Origin: a virus
IMG/VR virus record: IMGVR_UViG_3300043398_000032
Coordinates: 1 to 22,855 of that record
Direction: 5' to 3' (one strand)
DNA length: 22,855 nt
Part shown: one piece after another, positions 1 through 6,197 of the stretch
Layout: each line of letters starts with the position of its first letter
How positions within the stretch are numbered: position 1 is the stretch's first letter
The notes under the pieces: generated by a model
Seen by the model: only the letters and a program-made list of their open reading frames with translations
What the model was told of the DNA's origin: nothing
The model's database searches: none
Program-made: the position numbers and the translations under genes

Positions 1-208
1 AAAAAGCATAGCGTACTACAAAAAGCATAGCGTACTACAAAAAGCATAGCGTACTACAAAAAGCATAGCATGCTACAAAAAGCATAGCATGCTACAAAAA
101 GCATAGCATGCTACAAAAAGCATAGCATGCTACAAAAAGCATAGCATGCTACAAAAGCATAGCATGCTACAAAAAACATAGCATGCTACAAAAAACATAG
201 CATGCTAC
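1..208. repeat. 19-bp tandem repeat array, 11 units
   Basis: Eleven head-to-tail copies of a 19-bp unit. Units 1-3 read AAAAAGCATAGCGTACTAC; units 4-11 have ATG in place of GTA, which makes the 10-bp palindrome TAGCATGCTA. The copy at 153-170 lacks one A, the last two have AAAAAACATAG, and a decayed copy follows to about 227. There are no spacers, so it is not a CRISPR array. The array is cut by the window start and probably continues upstream. Iteron-like repeats next to the terminase genes could be protein-binding sites for replication or packaging, but the sequence does not decide this. Confidence 0.95.
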
Positions 209-244
209 AAAAAGTATAGTTTGCCTAGACTTATATAGTCGCAT

Positions 245-272
245 GCTTATATACTTATATACGTATATAAGC
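245..272. repeat. AT-rich perfect palindrome between the repeat arrays
   Basis: CTTATATACGTATATAAG at 254-271 is a perfect 18-bp palindrome. A second arm, GCTTATATAC at 245-254, can instead pair with GTATAAGC-type sequence GTATATAAGC at 263-272 around an 8-nt loop. It is easily melted DNA and could be a dimer-protein operator or part of an origin or packaging site. No function is proven. Confidence 0.85.
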
Positions 273-337
273 AGGGCCGGATATTAGACTATGCTTATAT
301 ATGAATATATCCCACCAACCCACACGTAAATTTTTAG

Positions 338-463
338 GTAAATTTTCCAAAACCTTTTTATACGCAGAGCTATAACGCACGTAAATTTTCCAAAACCTTT
401 TTATACGCAGAGCTACAACGCACGTAAATTTTCCAAAACCTTTTTATACGCAGAGCTATAACG
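338..463. repeat. 43-bp tandem repeat, three copies, with DnaA-box-like 9-mers
   Basis: Three contiguous copies at 338-380, 381-423 and 424-463, the last three bases short. The only visible difference is one T-to-C change in copy 2. Each carries TTATACGCA (358-366, 401-409, 444-452), one base off the DnaA-box consensus TTATNCACA, at exact 43-bp spacing, about four helical turns. Each also carries GTAAATTTTCC at its start. The set resembles iterons or an origin; a terminase recognition site is the main alternative because the small terminase gene begins 140 bp downstream. Confidence 0.9.
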
Positions 464-526
464 AATCTACAGAATCTACAAAATCTATTAAATCAGCAAA
501 ATCTGCTACAATCAGCATAATCAGCT
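464..526. repeat. AT-rich 9-bp degenerate tandem array
   Basis: AATCTACAG, AATCTACAA, AATCTATTA, AATCAGCAA and AATCTGCTA follow one another at 464, 473, 482, 491 and 500. After a one-base slip, AATCAGCA and AATCAGCT follow at 510 and 519. The common core is AATCWRC. AT-rich short direct repeats directly beside the DnaA-box-like repeats are what a DNA-unwinding element would look like, but the match is only by layout. Confidence 0.75.
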
Positions 527-569
527 AAAAATTTTTAGTCTTGACGCCCCCCAACCCACGTGCTATAAT
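527..569 (+). promoter_or_regulatory. Sigma-70 promoter P1 for the terminase genes
   Basis: AAAAATTTTT (527-536) precedes the -35 TTGACG (541-546). A 17-bp spacer leads to the -10 TATAAT (564-569), which carries the extended -10 bases TGC. Transcription should begin near 576, leaving a leader of about 28 nt before the terS start. The segment ACGTGCTATAAT is identical in the promoter at 4494. Confidence 0.9.
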
Positions 570-603
570 TGCCCAAGTGCCCAAATTTTTATAGGATGCA
601 TAA

Positions 604-1092
604 ATGCAAGAGATAGCACAATTACCGCCTACTCAGCTACCTGCTGAGTATATCCAGATAAGCCCCGAAGCTCTAGAAATAGCTAATTGTTATCTCCAGT
701 GTCAAGATGTTAGAGAAGTAGCCGAAAATCTAGAAGTAGGTGTAGATCTCGTAGTACAAATTCTAGCTCGTCGCGAAGTTAAAGCGTACATAGATCATGT
801 ATTTCTAGATACTGGATTTAACAATAGAATTAAGATGCGTTCCGCAATGGATGCTATCGTTAAGAAGAAGTTCCAGGAAATGGAAGAAGCTCAAATAGGG
901 TCCACCAAAGATATTATAGAAATCCTAGCTTTATCCCATAAAATGACAATGGACCAGTTAGATAGACAGATTCAGCTGGAAAAGCTTAGGGTCGAGAAGA
1001 ATACTCCACATAGTCAGGTTAATGTCCAGATCAATGATAGTGGAGCCAGTAATTATGATAAGCTTCTCTCTAGATTGATGGAGCGTAATTAA
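604..1092 (+). CDS. terS: Terminase small subunit
   Basis: A 162-residue protein in the first position of a packaging operon. TerS oligomers recognise the packaging site and recruit and regulate the large subunit. Residues about 25-60 form a helix-turn-helix-like segment (YLQCQDVREVAENL then VQILARREVKAYI), and residues about 80-135 are helical and charged, suited to oligomerisation. Start choice: AGGAT at 593-597 lies 6 nt before ATG 604. The stop codon shares its last A with the large-subunit ATG (TAATG at 1090-1094), so the two are translationally coupled. The call rests on size, the HTH and its position directly before an unmistakable TerL. The repeat-rich DNA immediately upstream is a natural place for its binding site. 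Confidence 0.8.
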   Translation: MQEIAQLPPTQLPAEYIQISPEALEIANCYLQCQDVREVAENLEVGVDLVVQILARREVKAYIDHVFLDTGFNNRIKMRSAMDAIVKKKFQEMEEAQIGSTKDIIEILALSHKMTMDQLDRQIQLEKLRVEKNTPHSQVNVQINDSGASNYDKLLSRLMERN

Positions 1093-2426
1093 TGCTTAAG
1101 ATATCTAGAGATTACGTTAATAAAGACTTTATTCAAGAGTTTCCAGTTGCAGATAGGTTTGTTAAACTACCTGTAGATAGCTACTTGAAATTATTACCAT
1201 CCAAAGACCCTGATACGGGCCAGGTGTGTACAGTCTATGATACTATTAATAGACCCCAAATCGCGCTAATCAACGCAATTAATGATCCTCGTCATAGGTT
1301 CGTTTGTGCAGCACTGTCACGGCGACTAGGTAAGACATATATTGCTAACATTATAGGCCAACTTATTACTCTAGAACCTGGTTCAAATGTACTAATTATA
1401 TCGCCTAACTATAATCTTAGTTCTATTTCGTTTGAACTGCAGCGTACTTTAATCCGTACATTTGATTTAGAAATAGCACGAGATAACTTGAAAGATCGTA
1501 TTATTGAACTATCTAATGGTTCTACTATACGCATGGGTTCTCTGTCAACTGTAGACTCCTGTGTAGGCAGATCCTATAGATTGATTCTATTTGATGAGGC
1601 TGCCCTAGGTAATGGTAAAGAAGCTTTTAACGTTGCTTTACGGCCTACGCTAGATACTGCTAATTCAAAGGCTGTATTTATTTCAACACCTCGTGGACGT
1701 GCAAACTGGTTTTCAGAGTTTTTTGACCGCGGATTTAGTTCAGAGTTTCCTGAGTGGTGCTCCATACAAGCAACATACCACGAGAATCCTAGAATGAAGG
1801 AAAAGGACGTTGAAGAAGCTAAACGCTCTATGAGTGCACAAGAATTTGATCAAGAGTACCTTGCATCCTTTAGCGTATTTGAGGGTCAGATATACCAGTT
1901 GAATCCTTTAGACATTGTTGATTTTACTGTCTGTGATAGACAGGAAGCATTTGCTGGGTTAGACCCTGGGTATAAAGACCCTACTGCTTTCGTAGTAATT
2001 GTATACGATATTGGGGCTGACGTATTCTGGATTGTGGACGAGTATTTAGAGAATCAAGCTACTACAGCTGCACATGCAGCGCGTATCAAAGAGCTAAACG
2101 CTAAATGGGGTGTAGATATTGTTTTTATCGACTCTGCTGCAGCTCAGTTTTCTGCTGACTTAGCTTATGAGCATGATATTGCTACGTCTAAAAGTAAGAA
2201 AGATGTACTACCTGGTATTGCTTACGTACAGAACTTATTGCACCAGCGCCGCATACGTGTAGCGCCTCATTGTAAGCATGTTTTAGATATGTTTGACCAG
2301 TATAGGTGGGACCCTGGTACATCTAATAAAGCCAGAGCTACTCTTAATACTGAGAAGCCTTTGCACGATGCTTACTCACACATGGCTGATGCTATACGGT
2401 ACGCTCTTTATACTTATACAGTATAA
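1092..2426 (+). CDS. terL: Terminase large subunit (packaging ATPase and nuclease)
   Basis: A 444-residue TerL of normal length that would pump DNA through the portal and cut concatemers. The N-terminal ATPase has a Walker A-like SRRLGKT at residues 76-82, Walker B LILFDEA at 164-170 and the coupling motif ISTPRG at 197-202. The C-terminal RNase H-like nuclease shows three metal-binding acidic positions: D291 in GLDPG, D347 in FIDSA and D433 in SHMADAIRY. All expected motifs are present and in order. The start overlaps the terS stop by one base. Its last 13 bp overlap the convergent GIY-YIG gene, and both proteins end in YTV encoded by the same small palindrome. A plus-strand terminator lies 72 bp past the stop. 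Confidence 0.95.
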   Translation: MLKISRDYVNKDFIQEFPVADRFVKLPVDSYLKLLPSKDPDTGQVCTVYDTINRPQIALINAINDPRHRFVCAALSRRLGKTYIANIIGQLITLEPGSNVLIISPNYNLSSISFELQRTLIRTFDLEIARDNLKDRIIELSNGSTIRMGSLSTVDSCVGRSYRLILFDEAALGNGKEAFNVALRPTLDTANSKAVFISTPRGRANWFSEFFDRGFSSEFPEWCSIQATYHENPRMKEKDVEEAKRSMSAQEFDQEYLASFSVFEGQIYQLNPLDIVDFTVCDRQEAFAGLDPGYKDPTAFVVIVYDIGADVFWIVDEYLENQATTAAHAARIKELNAKWGVDIVFIDSAAAQFSADLAYEHDIATSKSKKDVLPGIAYVQNLLHQRRIRVAPHCKHVLDMFDQYRWDPGTSNKARATLNTEKPLHDAYSHMADAIRYALYTYTV

Positions 2427-2986
2427 AACATCTTTCTCCACCACGGAAGTTTGGTAAAATGATCTACAGTCTTTTCTAGCTTTAAGGTTTTCGCTTCAAG
2501 CCCCTGCACGTACTCTTGTAGTTCGACAGGGGCTTTTTCTTTGGCTACTTGTAAAATGCGCTCTGAGAATGTATTCTTTTCTGCTTTAAGTTTATCAAGT
2601 TGAATATCTGAGACGTATATCTTAGCTTTAAGGCTAGCTACTTTATTAATAATTGCTGGAACGGAACTGTTCAATAGCTCAGGAGTTAACTGGTCTTTTA
2701 CCTCTCTTAATGCATCTTTATACGTATTAGGTACAACCGTATTTAATTCAGGAGAAAGTGCATCAATGTATAGTGCCTCCATCCAATCGAGATGGTTCGG
2801 GTGACAATCTGCTAGTACATAAAAAGAAGGTAAGCCGTAATAATCATATTCTTGCTGAATAAGCTTAGTATGTTTACCTGTTTGCATCTTTTTAATATGC
2901 TGCTCTCTACGTGCCGACATATCTACAGCTTGCCCGATATATCTTTTGCCTGAATCGAATTTGTATAAATAAATGCCTGAGTTCAT
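2414..2986 (-). CDS. GIY-YIG homing endonuclease
   Basis: A 190-residue protein with a clear N-terminal GIY-YIG nuclease domain: GIY at residues 4-6, KRYIG at 14-18, the arginine-rich SARREQH at 25-30, and a candidate metal-binding glutamate E70 in WMEALYIDALSPELN. Residues about 105-175 are lysine/glutamate-rich helix likely to be coiled coil, and the C-terminus is LPWWRKMFYTV. I see no recognised DNA-binding module such as NUMOD, so specificity may come from the helical tail. The start overlaps the stop of the upstream minus-strand gene as ATGA (2983-2986). It has no good ribosome binding site of its own, so it depends on translational coupling. Its 3' end overlaps terL by 13 bp. It could be a mobility nuclease or could restrict competing phages. 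Confidence 0.88.
   Translation of the reverse strand: MNSGIYLYKFDSGKRYIGQAVDMSARREQHIKKMQTGKHTKLIQQEYDYYGLPSFYVLADCHPNHLDWMEALYIDALSPELNTVVPNTYKDALREVKDQLTPELLNSSVPAIINKVASLKAKIYVSDIQLDKLKAEKNTFSERILQVAKEKAPVELQEYVQGLEAKTLKLEKTVDHFTKLPWWRKMFYTV
2498..2538 (+). terminator. Rho-independent terminator after terL, inside the antisense GIY-YIG gene
   Basis: AAGCCCCTG (2498-2506) pairs with CAGGGGCTT (2527-2535) as a 9-bp GC-rich stem with a 20-nt loop, ending in TTTTT (2534-2538). Read on the plus strand it ends the terminase transcript. The same bases encode the segment around VELQEYVQG of the minus-strand endonuclease. The loop is long, which lowers the score somewhat. Confidence 0.7.
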
Positions 2987-4398
2987 TTTAGTACGTACAC
3001 CAAGTTGCCTGCATCATAGGTTTTAATATATCCTGCGAGATTCATAATTTCTGCCTCTGATAATTCGTCGTTATAAAATTTTGGAAACATTGTTTTTAGT
3101 TTTGCTTTCTGACATTGGTACCTACTTAAGTACCTTCCGCTTTTACTATAAGAATAGCCTGGTGGGCTAGTGTGGCTCAGTGTAAAGCCTAACTTTATAT
3201 ATAGATTACCGTCTGAGAACCTACGGTCAGCGTATGTTACTATGTCTTTACGCCCAAATGCTTTCAACAGTTTAGATGCGCCGCCAACAACTGTGGTACC
3301 TAATAAGGAACAATACCTAACTAGCTCGTACTCATGGTTAACTGTAAACCTAGGCGTAGAAAACGTCATAACTGCAACAAGCTCATCCTTTAGAAATAGC
3401 CCGTAGTTATATTTCGATGCCGACCCAGCGCCTTGAAGATGGTTAGTTTCTAGGAACTCTCTAGGGAACGGAATTTCTCTAAGTGTCGTATTACGCGCGT
3501 AAATCTTTCTAGACTGCCCTAGTTGTTGTTTAATACGACTTTCTACGATCTCACGTTTGGTCATCCAGTACTTTTCATCTATATGTAACAATCTGAAGCC
3601 GAAGGCTTCAACCTTGTTGGTCTTATCAATATGGTACGTACTCTCCACCTTAGCGTCGCTGTGCCAGTATGAGCCATTATACTCAATTGCTAACCCTCGA
3701 TCTGGTAAAACTATATCTAACTCTTTGCCGTCTAAGATACTTCTATCATTAAACTCAATCCATTCACCTTGGCAGTTAGCTAGTATAAAATCTCTAAGTT
3801 CCCTTTCCTGATTACTAGTTTTAGGTGCGCAGGTAGAGCAGCGGTACATACGCTTATGTACAACATTACTGTACCAAATAACTGTTGTATGCCCACAACG
3901 GCTATCTTCAACTATAAATGGGGTACTCGTATCTACATATTCCTTTATCGTTAAATATTCCGGTAGTTTAGATTGCACGTCATTTACACTCAAGGATGGT
4001 TTTTTAGGCACGCAGTCATTACAGGTACGGTCCCTTTCTCTGGTTAATACATTTGTAGCAATTGATTTCCATACACTATTATGCTTAAGACATTTCAGTG
4101 TTACGTAATTACTGGCACCAGTATATTCGTCAATAATCTCAATATTTGGAGCTAGTGCCTTAACTTCTTCTTTGAACTTGCCGGCTGTTTTCTTTTTTAT
4201 TACTTTGTAGATGCCATTAATTAACTCAGTTTCCTTACCTGCGCATACCGGACACTTTTTGCCAGTACCTTTATGGTTTAGGTTACTAGGAAGTACTTCC
4301 CACGTATGGTCTTTAATGCACGAAACCTGCACGGATACTTTTGCAGAGGTATATTGGCCAGTTAGCACAATATCACTATCTTCAGGTATTTTTAACAT
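2983..4398 (-). CDS. Vsr/EDxHD-like homing endonuclease with zinc-binding repeats and Hef-like C-terminal domain
   Basis: A 471-residue protein in three parts. Residues 1-190 hold three treble-clef-like zinc units: C27/H31 with C49-x2-C52, C103/H106 with C126-x2-C129, and C168/H170 with C187-x2-C190. Residues about 195-290 match the Vsr-like (EDxHD, I-Bth0305I type) nuclease core: NQERELRDFI, KELDIVLPD with D228, AIEYNGSYWHSD with E239 and H246, and FRLLHIDE. Residues about 300-471 match a domain I know from Hef-like homing proteins of T4-type phages, with LKDELVAVMTF, YELVRYCS, VVGGASKLLKAF and YADRRFSDGNLYIKLGF. The zinc units probably bind DNA. The start has a strong AAAGGAA on the minus strand at 4403-4409, and the gene has its own promoter. 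Family recognition is from memory of motifs. Confidence 0.85.
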   Translation of the reverse strand: MLKIPEDSDIVLTGQYTSAKVSVQVSCIKDHTWEVLPSNLNHKGTGKKCPVCAGKETELINGIYKVIKKKTAGKFKEEVKALAPNIEIIDEYTGASNYVTLKCLKHNSVWKSIATNVLTRERDRTCNDCVPKKPSLSVNDVQSKLPEYLTIKEYVDTSTPFIVEDSRCGHTTVIWYSNVVHKRMYRCSTCAPKTSNQERELRDFILANCQGEWIEFNDRSILDGKELDIVLPDRGLAIEYNGSYWHSDAKVESTYHIDKTNKVEAFGFRLLHIDEKYWMTKREIVESRIKQQLGQSRKIYARNTTLREIPFPREFLETNHLQGAGSASKYNYGLFLKDELVAVMTFSTPRFTVNHEYELVRYCSLLGTTVVGGASKLLKAFGRKDIVTYADRRFSDGNLYIKLGFTLSHTSPPGYSYSKSGRYLSRYQCQKAKLKTMFPKFYNDELSEAEIMNLAGYIKTYDAGNLVYVLK

Positions 4399-4429
4399 CT
4401 ATTCCTTTCCATTTTGTGATGTTGCTTAT

Positions 4430-4468
4430 ATTATGCCAGATGAGGTTAAGGACGTCAAGTATAAATTT
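4430..4468 (-). promoter_or_regulatory. Minus-strand promoter of the endonuclease cassette
   Basis: On the minus strand AAAATTTAT is followed by the -35 TTGACG (plus-strand 4453-4458), a 17-bp spacer and the -10 CATAAT (plus-strand 4430-4435). The endonuclease start lies about 30 nt downstream. Its -35 lies about 35 bp from the -35 of the divergent promoter at 4494, so the two may compete for RNA polymerase or share a regulator. Confidence 0.8.
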
Positions 4469-4482
4469 TAACAATACCATTT

Positions 4483-4522
4483 AAAATTTTGTATTGACGC
4501 GAGAATGCCTACGTGCTATAAT
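4483..4522 (+). promoter_or_regulatory. Sigma-70 promoter P2 for the HNH-portal-capsid operon
   Basis: AAAATTTT (4483-4490) is followed by TTGACG (4494-4499), a 17-bp spacer and TATAAT (4517-4522) with the extended -10 bases TGC. The expected transcription start is near 4529. The last 12 bp, ACGTGCTATAAT, equal those of P1, suggesting one common promoter design. The operon needs this promoter because the convergent cassette and the terminator at 2498 separate it from terL. Confidence 0.9.
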
Positions 4523-4541
4523 ACTACCATAACCAAATAAT

Positions 4542-4561
4542 ACCTAAAAACTTAGGTTTTT
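4542..4561 (+). terminator. Attenuator-like hairpin in the HNH gene leader
   Basis: ACCTAA (4542-4547) pairs with TTAGGT (4552-4557) across an AAAC loop, followed by TTTT. It begins only about 13 nt after the predicted transcription start and before the first gene. The stem is short and AU-rich, so it may cause pausing or partial termination rather than full stop. Confidence 0.4.
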
Positions 4562-4576
4562 CTTATATCTTCAAGC

Positions 4577-5008
4577 ATGGCTATAAATACTAATAAACGA
4601 CTAGCTATTAAATGGGTCAGAGACTTAGCTAAATCCGCATATGAAAAGAAGAACTCATGCTATATTTGTGGAACTGAGCATGAATTAGAACTGCATCATT
4701 TTCATAGTCTTACATTAATGTTTGATAAATGGGCCAGGCAGCATTCATATGACATTACAACAGATGAAGGCGTACTAGCTGTTAGAGAGCAGTTTATTGA
4801 TGAGCATACTGTAGAGTTATATGATAAAGTAAGAACCTTGTGTAATAGACACCATGTTTTGCTACATAAAATATACGGTAAAGCACCTGCACTAGGTACT
4901 GAAGCTGCTCAAGAACGTTGGGTAGAGATTCAAAAATCCAAGCACGAAACCGGAGAATCTAAGATACCTGATACATCGCAGGGTTCCTTCTTTAGTGCAT
5001 TTATATAA
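4577..5008 (+). CDS. HNH endonuclease
   Basis: A 143-residue protein with an HNH/treble-clef signature: C28-x2-C31 (CYICG), ELELHHFH with H40, H41 and H43, then LCNRHHVLLH with C89, N90, H92, H93 and H97. The C-terminal 30 residues look flexible and end in SFFSAFI. HNH proteins encoded beside terminase and portal genes, HK97 gp74 being the known case, assist terminase in cutting DNA, which fits its place at the head of the portal operon. The alternative is a third homing endonuclease belonging to the neighbouring cassette. The start has no clear Shine-Dalgarno sequence, unlike its neighbours, so translation may be low. The portal gene starts 8 bp after its stop. Confidence 0.8.
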   Translation: MAINTNKRLAIKWVRDLAKSAYEKKNSCYICGTEHELELHHFHSLTLMFDKWARQHSYDITTDEGVLAVREQFIDEHTVELYDKVRTLCNRHHVLLHKIYGKAPALGTEAAQERWVEIQKSKHETGESKIPDTSQGSFFSAFI

Positions 5009-5016
5009 GGACTGCT

Positions 5017-6189
5017 ATGGGTTGGTTCGATAACATCGTACAAAAATTAAATCCAGCACAAAAGGTTATTGCCGAAAATGCTGGTGGGTCTGCTGATACT
5101 ACCTCAATTATTACACATCAAACCGCATTTTCAAAAATAGAAGCACTAAACAGATCAGTAAATATGCTTGTTCGTGCTGCAGCTAGTTTGGATTATGACG
5201 TAAAAGACAAAGTAGTTGATGGTGTAAAAGGGGACATGCGTCAAAAAACACTGGTAAAGCTACTTAATTTTAGGCCTAATCCATACCAGTCTGCGCAAGA
5301 TTTGCGTTTAGCAATGTTTACAGACTTTGTACTAGAAGGCAACTGCTTTCTTTACTTCGATGGTGCTTTTTTATATCATCTACCTGCCAAGAATGTAGAT
5401 ATTATACCCGATTCAGTTACTTTTGTATCTGGATATAAGTATGACGGCAGAACTACTTTTAAAGCAGATGAAATACTGCACTTTAAAGACTTATCTTCTA
5501 GCTCAATATACCGAGGTGATAGTCGCCTGCATAGTTGTACAGATTCTATTAATACGCTGTATAAAATGCAAGAGTTTCAAAAGTCATTCTTCGAAAATGG
5601 GGCCGTACCCGGCCTAATCTTTACTACTGAAAATACTTTAGGGCCTGCTGCTAAAGAGAAAACCATTCAACAATGGGTTCAGCGTTATAGTCCCAAAAAC
5701 GGCGGTAAGCGCCCAATGATTGTAGATAGTGGACTAAAACCATACCCTCTTGGCCAGAGTAACTTTAAAGACTTAGACTTCGACGTATCTATCTCTAGAC
5801 ACAATATTAAAATTCTTAATGCTGTAGGTGTTCCAGAAGTACTATTTAGTGGAGGCAATAATGCCAATATTTCCCCTAATTTACGGTTATTTTATCTGGA
5901 AACAGTCCTTCCCGTTGTTAGAAGTTTCGTATCCGCAGTGGAGCGATACTTTGGATACGACGTTGAGCCTATTACAACAAGTGTATCTGCCTTACAGCCA
6001 GAGCTTAAAGAACTTTCAGGCTATCTAACTTCTTTAGTTAACGGAGGTGTAATAACCCCCAATGAAGCTAGAGTAGAAATTAGGTACGAAAAGCTTGAAG
6101 GACATGACGAAATACGCGTACCTGCCAATATCGCAGGTTCCGCCATAAACCCTAATCTAGGCGGGGCACCAGAAAAGCCTAAACCATAA
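5017..6189 (+). CDS. Portal protein (HK97 family)
   Basis: A 390-residue protein matching the HK97-type portal family, which forms the dodecameric ring at the head vertex, nucleates head assembly and passes DNA. Features seen: an N-terminal helix region with TAFSKIEALNRSVNMLVRAA, the core LLNFRPNPYQSAQDLR, EGNCFLYFDG, the wing/stem region with EILHFKDLSSSS and YRGDSRLHSC, then FFENGAVPGLIF and the C-terminal crown helices VLPVVRSFVSAVERYFGYDVEP. Length is within the usual 380-450 range. AAGGA at 5007-5011, overlapping the HNH stop, sets the start. The position between terminase/HNH and protease/capsid genes is canonical. Residues after about 365 are proline-rich and probably disordered. Confidence 0.93.
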   Translation: MGWFDNIVQKLNPAQKVIAENAGGSADTTSIITHQTAFSKIEALNRSVNMLVRAAASLDYDVKDKVVDGVKGDMRQKTLVKLLNFRPNPYQSAQDLRLAMFTDFVLEGNCFLYFDGAFLYHLPAKNVDIIPDSVTFVSGYKYDGRTTFKADEILHFKDLSSSSIYRGDSRLHSCTDSINTLYKMQEFQKSFFENGAVPGLIFTTENTLGPAAKEKTIQQWVQRYSPKNGGKRPMIVDSGLKPYPLGQSNFKDLDFDVSISRHNIKILNAVGVPEVLFSGGNNANISPNLRLFYLETVLPVVRSFVSAVERYFGYDVEPITTSVSALQPELKELSGYLTSLVNGGVITPNEARVEIRYEKLEGHDEIRVPANIAGSAINPNLGGAPEKPKP

Positions 6190-6197
6190 GGAATAGT

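Larger units (their letters stand above)
2414..4470 (-). mobile_element. Two-gene homing-endonuclease cassette with its own promoter
   Basis: Two overlapping nuclease genes lie against the direction of every surrounding gene, in the gap between terL and the portal block, where the operon would otherwise be continuous. They have a private sigma-70-like promoter and no structural role. Free-standing homing endonucleases commonly sit beside conserved phage genes such as terminase, which they cut in uninfected alleles. No flanking target duplication or intron was found, so the boundaries are approximate and mobility is inferred from family and orientation. Confidence 0.6.

Noticed and set aside
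300-337. Additional promoter-like copy (CCAACCCAC then CGTAAATTT)
   Set aside because: It resembles the P1 spacer but has no TTGAC at the right distance and no clear -10.
1-463. CRISPR array
   Set aside because: The 19-bp and 43-bp repeats are contiguous without spacers, and no cas gene is near.
604-1092. Over-representation of CTAG (six in terS)
   Set aside because: Six in 489 bp is above chance, but the terL gene shows roughly the expected number, so I cannot claim a window-wide bias without counting all of it.
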